A stretch of DNA of 64,000 nt from Aliirhizobium smilacinae (GTDB taxonomy: Bacteria > Pseudomonadota > Alphaproteobacteria > Rhizobiales > Rhizobiaceae): NCBI RefSeq assembly GCF_006335145.1, contig NZ_VDMN01000009.1, positions 1 through 64,000 of the forward strand, written 5' to 3'. This document shows, piece after piece, positions 9,038-17,779 of this stretch (position 1 is its first letter; the number at the start of each line of letters is the position of its first letter). The notes beneath the pieces were generated by a model. The model was not told the origin of the DNA and made no database searches. It saw only the letters and a program-made list of their open reading frames with translations. The position numbers and the translations under genes were made by a program.

Positions 9038-10357
9038 ATGGCAAGATCCCTGCACCTCACAGCCTTCATGCGTCCCGTCAGCCTGCATACGGGGGCATGG
9101 CGTTATCCTGGTGCTTATCCCGATGCCAATTTCAATTTCCCGCATATCAAGTCGTTCATCCACAAGCTTGAGGCGGCAAAGTTCGATGCATTTTTCATGG
9201 CCGATCATCTGGCGGTGCTGAACATGCCGATCGATGCGCTCGTGCGCAGCCATACGGTCACGTCGTTCGAGCCCTTTACGCTGCTGTCGGCGTTGGCCGC
9301 GGTCACGGAGAAAATCGGGCTTGCGGCCACCGCTTCGACCACGTTCGATGAGCCGTATCATGTGGCCCGTCGTTTCGCCTCGCTGGATCATATCAGCAAC
9401 GGACGCGCGGCGTGGAATATAGTCACCACGTCCAACCCCGATTCCGCCCGCAACTTCGGTCTGGACGAGCATGTCGCGCACGGTGAACGCTATGCGCGGG
9501 CACGGGAGTTTTATGAGGTTGTGACTGGCCTGTGGGACAGCTTCGCCGACGATGCCTTCATCCGTGATCAGGAAAGCGGCATCTTTTTCGATGCCGAGAA
9601 GATGCATGTGCTGGACCACAAAGGGGATGAGCTAAGCGTGCGCGGCCCGCTCAACATTGCCCGGCCGGTTCAGGGGTGGCCGGTAATCGTGCAGGCAGGG
9701 CAATCGGAGCCCGGTCGCCAGCTTGCCGCCGAAACTGCCGAACTCGTCTTCTGTTCACCGCGTGATCTTGCTGCTGCAAAAACGCTCTATACAGACATAA
9801 AGGGCCGAATGGCGGCGTTCAATCGCAAGCCGGAACATCTCAAAATCCTGCCGGCCGCGCTTATCGTCATCGGTGACACGGTCGAGGAGGCGCGAGCCAA
9901 ACGGGCCAAACTCGACAGTCTTGTGCATTACGACAGCGCGATCGCTTCCCTATCCATTGCGCTCGGACACGACGCCTCGGGTTTTGATCCTGATCAGCCG
10001 CTGCCGGATATTCCTGAGACCAATGCCAGCAAGACGGGACGCGCTCAGGCCGTGCGTCTGGCGCAGGAAGAAAACCTCACTGTTCGCCAGCTTGCACAGC
10101 GTTATGGCGGTTATGCCGGGCTGGCCTTCGTGGGAACACCGCAAACAATCGCTGATGAGATGGAGACCTGGCTTTCGCAGGGAGCGTCGGACGGGTTCAC
10201 GGTCGTCTTTCCTTTTCTTCCGCAAGGTCTCGACGATGTAACGCTGAGGCTTGTTCCGGAATTGCAAAAGCGCGGCCTCTTCCGCCAGGATTATGAGGGA
10301 ACGACGCTTCGCGAACATCTGGGGCTCCCTCGCCCGAAAAACCGTTTTTTCTCCTGA
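9038..10357 (+). CDS. LLM-class FMN-dependent monooxygenase (NtaA/SnaA/DszA family), second copy
   Basis: The 439-aa protein uses the ATG at 9038, with GAGAG eight bases upstream; an in-frame TTG at 9023 would cut off that ribosome site. Motifs match the family in order: MRPVSLHTGAWRYPGA, DAFFMADHLAVL, TLLSALAAVTEKIGLAATAS, LDHISNGRAAWNIVTTSN, VIVQAGQSEPGRQLAAETAE, and C-terminal LVPELQKRGLFRQDYEGTTL. It needs reduced FMN and oxygen. It is divergent from the importer operon and ends just before a strong terminator, so it is a single-gene unit, probably under the same regulator as the operon. Confidence 0.88.
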   Translation: MARSLHLTAFMRPVSLHTGAWRYPGAYPDANFNFPHIKSFIHKLEAAKFDAFFMADHLAVLNMPIDALVRSHTVTSFEPFTLLSALAAVTEKIGLAATASTTFDEPYHVARRFASLDHISNGRAAWNIVTTSNPDSARNFGLDEHVAHGERYARAREFYEVVTGLWDSFADDAFIRDQESGIFFDAEKMHVLDHKGDELSVRGPLNIARPVQGWPVIVQAGQSEPGRQLAAETAELVFCSPRDLAAAKTLYTDIKGRMAAFNRKPEHLKILPAALIVIGDTVEEARAKRAKLDSLVHYDSAIASLSIALGHDASGFDPDQPLPDIPETNASKTGRAQAVRLAQEENLTVRQLAQRYGGYAGLAFVGTPQTIADEMETWLSQGASDGFTVVFPFLPQGLDDVTLRLVPELQKRGLFRQDYEGTTLREHLGLPRPKNRFFS

Positions 10358-10400
10358 CAGCAATATTTCGGCGATGAACGCACTGCGACGCGCCATCATT

Positions 10401-10439
10401 ATCCGTATGATCGGCAAAGCCAGATCATACGGATTTTTT
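10401..10439 (+). terminator. Rho-independent terminator
   Basis: A perfect 12-bp stem (ATCCGTATGATC at 10401-10412, GATCATACGGAT at 10423-10434) with a 10-base loop is followed directly by a run of six T. It lies 44 bp after the stop of the monooxygenase gene and fits intrinsic termination of that transcript. Confidence 0.92.
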
Positions 10440-10994
10440 CCAATCGCCGATTGCTTGGTAAATATCCGCAGTGCTTGGTGTCGGCAGCGACATCGATGTG
10501 ATCGAGCGAGTTACGGATGCCATCGCGTGTGAGATCAGTAACGTTAGCTTTACCAAGCGCTAGGAAGCCGCAGAAACGGCTCAAATACGCGAAAGATTTC
10601 CATTTGAAGACGTTTGCCCGGATGCCGTTGACGAAGGTGTTTTTCGTTACAACTCGCCTTAATAATCCGGAATTTCGTTCAACGTGCTCTCCAATTGCAG
10701 CCCAAGAGCCCAGGCTCCCACTGCGAAAATCGACACCAGGATCGAGAATGACGGACCGAAGTCCATAAGCACGATATGGCCGAACCTGAGTATGTTGCTG
10801 GTGTTGGGCATATGATGAAACATCGGACGTCACACTTATAGGCTGAGGGAGCGAACTGTGAGGTAATGTTTGGTAAGGTGTACGGTTCCGACGCAAACTC
10901 AGCTTTTTACGAGATGCCAAGAACGTGTTTCGGAGGAGGGCGCTCGTGATGCTTGAAGTCAGAGGTGCGGCGAGGTTGCCTGACGTATCGGTTT
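10440..10994. other. Gene-poor stretch with possible acyltransferase debris
   Basis: I can support no intact gene in these 555 bp. Minus-strand frames look decayed. One carries VVTKNTFVNGIRANVFKWKS near 10600-10660, which resembles the C-terminus of hexapeptide-repeat acyltransferases (VVTKDVPPY..VGGIPAKVIKW). Another has a hydrophobic 46-codon open frame (about 10812 to 10672). The frames are not joined and have no good ribosome sites, so this may be the ruin of a transferred gene. Confidence 0.3.
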
Positions 10995-11609
10995 CTATCG
11001 CGGGCATTTCCGCTCGGCTAGTTTCAGCAAGCTCTCATGACGCCATGGGCCTCCCAGATAACTCCATAGATCAATTCCGGTAATGCGAATGGATCGTGGC
11101 TCGAACGTAGCTTTGAGCTCCGAGAACAGTCGATCGGCCTTCTCCCGCGATACCTTGTTCTGGATCGTTATGTGGGGCCGGAACTTCTGAAGATCCTGAG
11201 GACCTGGCCAGGAACCGAAACGGCGGACAAGGTCGGCTCTCAGTTCCTGGAGGTCCGGACTGTCAATCTTGAACGCGACGCCCGCTCCCAGATGCTGAAG
11301 GCCGCTGACGGCAGCGAAGAAACTTGTTCTTGTCGCCATCGTCTCGGACACACGCTCGCGGACGGCTTCGAGCCGCTTGCCGGGGAGGTGGTGGAAGACG
11401 GTGATATGCGCCTTCAGAAAATTGCGAGCGGGCGGAAAGTGCTTCTCTCTGAAGCGATCGAAAGGTTCGATATCATCGGGCTCGACATGAGCGGTTATGA
11501 TCACAGGCGGTAACGTCACCCGACACCCCGTTAGCTGCGTGTCAGGTGACACTTTTGATCCATGTCTGGCCCGATAGAGACCGATCGGTACTTGTTTTTC
11601 GGCGATCAT
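10995..11609 (-). CDS. 2'-5' RNA ligase family / 2H phosphoesterase
   Basis: The protein has the two H-x-[ST] motifs that define the 2H phosphoesterase fold: HITVFH in the first half and HITIQN in the second, plus FPPARNFLKAH and KFRPHITI. Members cleave or form 2'-5' or cyclic phosphodiester bonds in RNA or small molecules; the substrate here is unknown. The ATG at 11609 overlaps the pccA stop as ATGA and would give 204 aa. Homology seems to begin around VTLPPVIITAH, so a GTG near 11519 (174 aa) is a real alternative. Confidence 0.8.
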   Translation of the reverse strand: MIAEKQVPIGLYRARHGSKVSPDTQLTGCRVTLPPVIITAHVEPDDIEPFDRFREKHFPPARNFLKAHITVFHHLPGKRLEAVRERVSETMATRTSFFAAVSGLQHLGAGVAFKIDSPDLQELRADLVRRFGSWPGPQDLQKFRPHITIQNKVSREKADRLFSELKATFEPRSIRITGIDLWSYLGGPWRHESLLKLAERKCPR

Positions 11610-13624
11610 TCGAACTCGATGATCAATTCATCCACGGCAAGGCTTTGGCCAGGTTTGGCGGCGACGTGTTTGACGACCCCCTGTCTTTCCGCCTTCAACA
11701 CGTTCTCCATCTTCATCGCCTCGACGGTGGCCAGCGTCTGGCCGGCCTCCACCTGATCGCCGGCAGAAACGGCGATCGAGGTGATGACGCCCGGCATCGG
11801 GCAGAGCAGCATTCTCGACGTATCCGGCGGGGCCTTGATCGGCATCAGTCTCGCAAGCTCGGCGATCCGCGGTGAGCGCACCCGCGCCAGAACATCCATG
11901 CCGCGCCAGCGCAGCCGGATTGCCGATCCGACCCGATCGACCTTCACCATCAGGCTCTCGCCACCGACATGAAAGTCCGCCAGAGTTTGGCCCGGTAGCC
12001 ACCCTGTTGCCGCAGAGATAGGATTTGCATCGCTGAACCGCACGAATGCACCGTCTGCGGCCGCATCGAGCGTAACCGGCTCGTCGAGTGCCGGCTGCCC
12101 CGCGATCGAAAGCGTCACGACCCAATCCTTCGCCACGGCGCGGCGTCGTTTGGAGAGCGTGCCGGAAATCCAGGCTGCGCGTTCCTCCAGCGCCTGGTTG
12201 ACCAGAACTGCGATGACCGTAAGCTTGCGGGCATCGCCGACCTCCGGCCGGACGCCGGAAAAGCCATCAGGAAACTCTTCGGAAATATAGGCGGTTGTCA
12301 GTTCACCGGAGCGAAAACGGTCTTGCCCCATGACGGCAGACAGGAAGGGCAGGTTGTGGCCGATCCCTTCCACCTCGAACGCATCCAGTGCCGTGCTCAT
12401 GGCATCGATGGCGGCTGTTCTATCATCCGCCCATGTGCAGAGTTTGGCGATCATCGGATCGTAATACATCGAGATCTCGCCACCCTCGAAGACACCGGTA
12501 TCGTTTCGGATGATGGCGCCGCTGTCCTGAAGCCCCTCCACCGGCGGCCGGTAGCGGGAAAGTCGGCCAATCGAAGGCAGGAAGTTGCGGTAAGGATCTT
12601 CGGCGTAGAGCCGGCTTTCGATAGCCCAGCCTCTAAGCACCACGTCCTTCTGTTCAAAGGAGAGCTTTTCACCGGCCGCGATGCGTATCATCTGCTCGAC
12701 AAGGTCGATCCCGGTCACAAGTTCGGTTACCGGATGTTCCACCTGCAGGCGGGTGTTCATCTCGAGAAAATAGAAATTCCGGTTGCCATCGACGATGAAC
12801 TCCACCGTCCCGGCAGAGAAATAGCCGACGGCTTTCGCGAGCGCGACCGCCTGTTCGCCCATAGCCTTGCGGGTCGCCTCGTCGAGGAAAGGAGAAGGGG
12901 CCTCCTCGATGACCTTCTGGTTGCGGCGCTGGATGGAGCATTCGCGCTCGCCGAGATAAAGCGTCGTGCCGTGCTGATCGCCCAGAACCTGGATCTCTAT
13001 ATGGCGTGGCTGATCGACGAATTTTTCGATGAAGATGCGGTCATCGCCGAAGGAATTTTTCGCCTCGTTGCGGGAGGACTGGAAACCTTCGCGTGCATCC
13101 GCATCGTTCCAGGCGATGCGCATGCCTTTGCCGCCGCCGCCGGCAGACGCCTTGATCATGACAGGATAACCGATAGAGGAAGAGATCCTTACCGCTTCCT
13201 CGGCATCTTCGATCAGGTCCATATGGCCGGGCACGGTCGAGACGCCCGCTTCTGCCGCGATCTTCTTCGAGGTGATCTTGTCGCCCATCGCCTCGATGGC
13301 TTTCACCGGCGGACCGATGAAGGTGATACCAGCCTTCTCCAGTGCTGCGGCGAAGGCTGCGTTTTCCGAGAGAAAGCCATAGCCAGGATGCACGGCATCG
13401 GCGCCGGTTCTGGCGATCGCATCGAGGATCTTTTCGATGACGATATAGGACTGGTTGGAAGGGGCAGGGCCGATAGGCACGGCTTCGTCAGCCATAGACA
13501 CATGCAGGGCGTTCGCGTCGGCATCCGAATAGACGGCAACCGTCGCGATGCCCATCTTCTGTGCTGTCTTGATAACCCGGCAGGCGATTTCGCCACGATT
13601 GGCGATGAGGATTTTCTTGAACAT
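11606..13624 (-). CDS. pccA: Propionyl-CoA carboxylase, biotin-carrying alpha subunit
   Basis: The 672-aa protein starts at the ATG at 13624 (MFKKILIANRGEIACRVI), behind AGAGG; upstream in-frame ATGs add sequence foreign to the family. The biotin carboxylase half includes GGGGKGMRIAW and EMNTRLQVEHPVTE. A BT domain follows, then a C-terminal biotinyl domain with AMKMEN (biotinylated lysine about residue 638). With the beta subunit 11 bp upstream it converts propionyl-CoA to methylmalonyl-CoA in the breakdown of odd-chain fatty acids, Val, Ile, Thr and Met. Other acyl-CoA carboxylases share this layout, but the sequence and the pccB partner favour propionyl-CoA. Confidence 0.88.
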   Translation of the reverse strand: MFKKILIANRGEIACRVIKTAQKMGIATVAVYSDADANALHVSMADEAVPIGPAPSNQSYIVIEKILDAIARTGADAVHPGYGFLSENAAFAAALEKAGITFIGPPVKAIEAMGDKITSKKIAAEAGVSTVPGHMDLIEDAEEAVRISSSIGYPVMIKASAGGGGKGMRIAWNDADAREGFQSSRNEAKNSFGDDRIFIEKFVDQPRHIEIQVLGDQHGTTLYLGERECSIQRRNQKVIEEAPSPFLDEATRKAMGEQAVALAKAVGYFSAGTVEFIVDGNRNFYFLEMNTRLQVEHPVTELVTGIDLVEQMIRIAAGEKLSFEQKDVVLRGWAIESRLYAEDPYRNFLPSIGRLSRYRPPVEGLQDSGAIIRNDTGVFEGGEISMYYDPMIAKLCTWADDRTAAIDAMSTALDAFEVEGIGHNLPFLSAVMGQDRFRSGELTTAYISEEFPDGFSGVRPEVGDARKLTVIAVLVNQALEERAAWISGTLSKRRRAVAKDWVVTLSIAGQPALDEPVTLDAAADGAFVRFSDANPISAATGWLPGQTLADFHVGGESLMVKVDRVGSAIRLRWRGMDVLARVRSPRIAELARLMPIKAPPDTSRMLLCPMPGVITSIAVSAGDQVEAGQTLATVEAMKMENVLKAERQGVVKHVAAKPGQSLAVDELIIEFE

Positions 13625-13635
13625 GTTGCCGGCCT

Positions 13636-15168
13636 CTACAGCGGTATCGTGTCGTGTTTCTTCCAATGCGTCGTCACCTGCTTGTTGCGCAGCGAGGCGA
13701 AGGCGCGGGCGATACGTCGTCGAGACGAATGCGGCATGATGACTTCGTCGATGAAACCGCGTTCAGCCGCGACGAAGGGATTGGCGAAACGCTCCTCGTA
13801 TTCCTTCGTGCGGGCGGCGATCTTGTCGGGATCGGAAAGTTCCGAGCGATAGATAATTTCTGTCGCGCCCTTGGCACCCATCACAGCGATCTCGGCCGTC
13901 GGCCAGGCATAATTGATATCGGCACCGATATGTTTTGAGGCCATCACGTCATAAGCGCCGCCATAGGCTTTGCGGGTGATCAGCGTCACCATCGGCACGG
14001 TTGCTTCCGAATAGGCAAACAGCAGCTTGGCGCCGTGCTTGATGACGCCGCCATATTCCTGCGCCACGCCAGGAAGGAAGCCCGGGACATCGACCAAGGT
14101 CAGGATCGGGATGGAAAAGGCATCGCAGAAGCGGACGAACCGGGCCGCCTTGCGGGATGAATCGATATCCAGGCAGCCGGCCAGAACCATCGGCTGGTTG
14201 GCGACAACGCCCACCGTCTGGCCTTCGATGCGGATGTATCCGGTGATGATGTTTTTCGCGAAAGCCTGCTGGATCTCGAAAAAATCGCCCTCGTCGGCCA
14301 GCGTCGTGATCAATTCCTTGATGTCGTAAGGGGTTGTCGGACTGTCGGGCACCAGCGTGTCGAGCCGCATCTCGACCCGTGCCGGGTCATCGTGAAAGGG
14401 CCTGACCGGCACCTTGTCGCGATTGTTGAGCGGCAGGAAATCGAAGAGCTGGCGAACCGCTTCCAATGCCTCGATGTCGTCTTCGAATGCGGCGTCGGCG
14501 ACGGATGATTTTTGTGTATGCGTCGCGGCACCGCCGAGTTCCTCGGCCGTGACGATCTCGTTCGTCACCGTTTTGACCACGTCGGGACCGGTGACGAACA
14601 TGTAGGAGGAATCCCGCACCATGAAGATGAAATCGGTCATCGCCGGCGAATAGACGGCACCGCCGGCACATGGCCCCATGATGACCGAGATCTGCGGTAT
14701 GACGCCGGAAGCCTCGGCATTACGGCGAAATACTTCCGCATAACCGGCAAGCGAGGCGACGCCTTCCTGAATGCGCGCACCGCCGGAATCATTGAGGCCG
14801 ATTACCGGAGCGCCGACCCGCACCGCCATATCCATGATCTTGCAGATTTTTTGTGCATGGGTCTCGGACAGCGAGCCGCCGAGCACGGTGAAGTCCTGGG
14901 AAAAGACATAGACCTGGCGACCGTTGATCGTGCCCCAGCCGGTGACGACGCCATCACCGGCGACCTTCTGATCCGCCATGCCGAAGTCGACCGCGCGATG
15001 GGTGACATACATGTCGAATTCTTCGAACGAGCCTTCGTCAAGCAGCACTTCGATCCGCTCGCGAGCGGTCAGCTTGCCCTTGGCATGCTGTGCCTCGATC
15101 CGCCTGATCCCGCCACCCAGCCGCGCCTCCGCGCGGCGCTTTTCGACCTCGTTCAAGACTGCGCGCAT
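13636..15168 (-). CDS. pccB: Propionyl-CoA carboxylase, carboxyltransferase beta subunit
   Basis: The 510-aa protein starts at ATG 15168 behind GGGAGGAA. Crotonase-fold carboxyltransferase motifs are seen in order: LNDSGGARIQEGV, MGPCAGGAVYSPAMTDFI, VTGPDVVKTVT, LVDVPGFLPGVAQEYGG, TLITRKAYGGAYDVM and AVMGAKGATEI. It supplies the acyl-CoA carboxylation site for the alpha subunit encoded next. Length and motifs match PccB. The two genes and the 2H phosphoesterase form one minus-strand operon. The frame extends upstream to 15432, but without family homology. Confidence 0.9.
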   Translation of the reverse strand: MRAVLNEVEKRRAEARLGGGIRRIEAQHAKGKLTARERIEVLLDEGSFEEFDMYVTHRAVDFGMADQKVAGDGVVTGWGTINGRQVYVFSQDFTVLGGSLSETHAQKICKIMDMAVRVGAPVIGLNDSGGARIQEGVASLAGYAEVFRRNAEASGVIPQISVIMGPCAGGAVYSPAMTDFIFMVRDSSYMFVTGPDVVKTVTNEIVTAEELGGAATHTQKSSVADAAFEDDIEALEAVRQLFDFLPLNNRDKVPVRPFHDDPARVEMRLDTLVPDSPTTPYDIKELITTLADEGDFFEIQQAFAKNIITGYIRIEGQTVGVVANQPMVLAGCLDIDSSRKAARFVRFCDAFSIPILTLVDVPGFLPGVAQEYGGVIKHGAKLLFAYSEATVPMVTLITRKAYGGAYDVMASKHIGADINYAWPTAEIAVMGAKGATEIIYRSELSDPDKIAARTKEYEERFANPFVAAERGFIDEVIMPHSSRRRIARAFASLRNKQVTTHWKKHDTIPL

Positions 15169-15600
15169 AGTTCCTCCCGAAGAATGTGCGAATGCAGGAA
15201 TATAAAGATAGCAAAATCGGAGCGAGGGAAAGGCCGGTCTCAGGTTCCGAACCTGGAGCTTAGGCAATCCATATGCTTCTCGCTGAAAGTTTAAGAACCG
15301 CAAATCGGCTGTTGGCACGTCTGTCCGATTACATCGACAAAGCTGCATAACGAATTGATAAAGGTATGAAAATACACATCTGGTGGCGACGTCTGCAATT
15401 CGCTTTGAAGCGCGGCTAATCTCGTTGCGCAATGTCGCTCTGTATTATTGCAGACGAAGGTGATCGTTCGGCCGGTTGATACTTTGTTCTTGTGGAAACT
15501 CAGCAAATATGTCCCGCGAAAATCAAGAAAATCAAGAAAATCAACGGTTTGATCGAGGAAATTCATTCCTATTCGTCCCTAAATAGGTACTTACATGTTC
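15169..15600. other. Region upstream of pccB, no gene supported
   Basis: This stretch should hold the pccB promoter. A small tandem repeat of the unit AAAATCAAG (three imperfect copies) lies near 15518-15543. I see no gene. The right end, around 15595-15650, looks like the outer end of the decayed ISL3-type element next door. Confidence 0.4.
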
Positions 15601-15654
15601 CAGATGTCAATCGGCTCAAAATGGTGGCGACGCAGTTTTACTGACGCGTCACGG

Positions 15655-16412
15655 CTATGTTGCGCCGATTGATTGCGCCTGCAGAATATCGAGTCTGGCT
15701 CGTCTTTACATTTGGCGTTTGATGAGCTTCAGACGCGTGATCTGGCCTTCTGTCAGCCCATTTGACCAAGGTGATATGAATGCGTTTCTGATAGCATCGA
15801 GGTCTTTTGAAACGCAGCTGGCGAACGATCCGACCAAACTGCTTCTTGCAGATTCTAGCCATTCGTCGAGCTTCCGTGCGCTTTTCGAGCAGATCATGGA
15901 CTGGAACTCGCCGGTGGCCGTGCGGGCAACGACAAGTTCGGGAACGTTTACCTTAATTGCCGCCACGAGAATCGCCTCGGATTTTGCAAGGTCAATGCGT
16001 GCAGTGGTCATGAGCCTGGCGATGACCCGTGCCGAAGGCGTTCTGGCGAGCCCACTCTGATCAGCTTTTTTGCAAGTCTTCGGCGCTGAGCCCATTGCGC
16101 GACAATGCCACTCTGCCCTTCGAAACCCTGCGCCTTCATTTCACGCCAGAGTGCCGAAGCGTTTCGCGCACCTTCCTCCTATCGACCGTTGAGCAAGGGC
16201 AGCCAACTATCCAAAGAGCTGGGTCGTGTTCTGAACACGTCAAGACGCTGCCCTCTTAACACGTCGCGAACGAGCTTCCGGCTATGGCCGATTTGCCTCA
16301 CGATCTGTCGAATTAATGTTCCTTTCTTCGACAGTTCCCGGACCGCCTCGTTTGTCCCTTGGCGGCGCAAATATCCCTCATATTGCAACTTCTCAGCATA
16401 GGTCGGAAGCAC
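15655..16412 (-). pseudogene. ISL3-family transposase, broken
   Basis: Fragments of one transposase can be read in shifting frames. The N-terminal part (16412 to about 16180) includes EKLQYEGYLRRQGTNEAV and SLDSWLPLLNGR. The middle part, after an in-frame TAG and a frameshift, includes EEGARNASALWREMKAQGFE. The C-terminal part (from 16095) includes AFISPWSNGLTEGQITRLK. A stop follows KRQM, where the family has KRQMYGRA, and the remaining RRARLDILQAQSIGA is still legible down to 15655. At least two stops and one frameshift make it inactive. It marks an old insertion next to the pcc operon. Confidence 0.85.
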
Positions 16413-16442
16413 GGGCTCAACGACATTGCTACCGTCAGCGTG

Positions 16443-17304
16443 TCAGATCTGCAGCATCAACTTGCCGATAGCGTCGAGGAAGGCCCGACTGGAATTCTCC
16501 ATCAGCTGCCAGCGATTGACTTTTCCGAACTCACACTTCACCTCGATCTTTGCTGCAGTCGTCAGAGCATCGAGCGCCTCAACCGGCCGCCCCGTGAGAT
16601 AGACAACCTCGCCGTGATTTGAACCAGATCTTCTGGTGCGCCCAAGATGAATGGCCCGTGAGGGGAGGGCTGCCACCAACGACGATCGGCGCCTCAACCG
16701 TCAATTGCTTGTAGCGCAGACCGGCAATATTGTCGCGCCGGCGTCCACCAGAGGCAAACCCAACCATCAGGATTGCCCGATCGCGGGCATCGCGCAGATT
16801 GCCTGTCGAACAGGTCGCGAGCACCTTTTCCAGCGCGTCGCTGGTCACCGCTTTGGAGCTCTTGCGTTTCTGCGGCCGCGGCGTGGCCCGGACGGCGAGC
16901 CCTATCGTCGACTTGAGGACAGGGGAGGGGAAGGCGCCGGAAAACCCGCGCCATTTGGTCAGGGTCGACCAGGTGGTCAGCCGGCGGCGCACCGTATCGG
17001 GCGCATGCGGCGGTCACCTTAAGAAAGCCTTGGCCGCGAGGTTCTGGTCGACCTCTGTTGGCATCCCGTGCTCTGGATCGGTTTCGCGCTTTGCCGGATC
17101 CCACAGATGATGGGCGACAAACGTCAACCGGAACACCTCGGGCGCAGGCCAAGGCACCGATTTTTTCGCGGCCACCAGCGGCAAGGCTTGAAGATAAGCC
17201 AAATCGGATGTCAGTGCTCGAAGGGTATTTTCGCCCATGCTTTCGTTGAACAGACGGCGCAGCGTTTCGCGGGTTTGCACTTTGGCTATCGGCAGGCACA
17301 ACAT
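16443..17304 (-). pseudogene. Tyrosine integrase, decayed paralogue of the one at 23001-24149
   Basis: Three frames carry pieces co-linear with the intact integrase at 23001: SMGENTLRALTSDLAYLQAL and FVAHHLWDPAKRETDPEHGM (17304-17014), then LTTWSTLTKWRGFSGAF through ILMVGFASGGRRR (16992-16700), then AIHLGRTRRSGSNHGEVVYL (16697-16560). Frameshifts separate them, the residue after GGRRR differs (DNIAG for SEIAG), and the catalytic HxxR/Tyr region is absent. The N-terminal end abuts a remnant of an MBL-fold gene, so it was also truncated by rearrangement. Confidence 0.88.
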
Positions 17305-17534
17305 GGGTCAGCAAGCAGATCTCGGCACCGCGCCAGCGACGCGCACAGGGCGCACAGGGCGCACAGGTCGGCAGGATCGCTGCTCCAGACTTCCGGAGTG
17401 GGAAAATCGACGGCGTTGATCGCCAGACAAGTGCGCAGTTCCGGGATCCAGACAGCGACACGGTCATGCGTGTGCCCTGGGGTATGGATCATCTCCAGGC
17501 TCAGGTCGCCGCCATAAGCCGCGGACCGGCGCAT
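17305..17534 (-). pseudogene. MBL-fold hydrolase remnant
   Basis: An open frame reads MIHTPGHTHDRVAVWIPE and NAVDFPTPEVWSSDPADL, the C-terminal metal-binding HTPGHT region of a metallo-beta-lactamase-fold hydrolase. The N-terminal HxHxDH half is absent, and the reading runs out in a 9-bp tandem repeat before meeting the integrase pseudogene. It cannot be functional. Confidence 0.7.
17341..17367. repeat. Three tandem copies of a 9-bp unit
   Basis: The unit gcgcacagg is repeated three times without error, in frame with the MBL remnant (it encodes the repeated ALC). This looks like replication slippage in a gene no longer under selection. Confidence 0.9.
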
Positions 17535-17779
17535 CTCAGGACGCTTTTCATGGCGGCTTCGTTTTACCGAAATCCCGTTTCGGAGACGTTTGGCTTAGCC
17601 GCCACACTAGTCGAGTGGCTACTCCATCGGTATCCGGTGAGGTTATCCAAATTCGTAAATTCGGTTAATATTGCCTTTTATCCCTTACCGCTTTTCTACT
17701 GATGGTAACGGGATCGTCAGTAGAAGGTCGGCCCCAAGTGGATGTCGGTGTAGCGGGTGTCGACACGCTGTGAGGATGT

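Noticed and set aside
12323..13852. A 509-codon plus-strand open frame antisense to pccA
   Set aside because: It is the shadow of a high-GC gene. The minus-strand frame encodes a complete biotin carboxylase with all motifs; the antisense translation has no recognisable domain.
15518..15543. AT-rich tandem units (AAAATCAAG) as a possible CRISPR or iteron array
   Set aside because: Three imperfect 9-bp copies with no spacers and no replication gene nearby. No CRISPR-like repeat-spacer pattern was found anywhere in the window.
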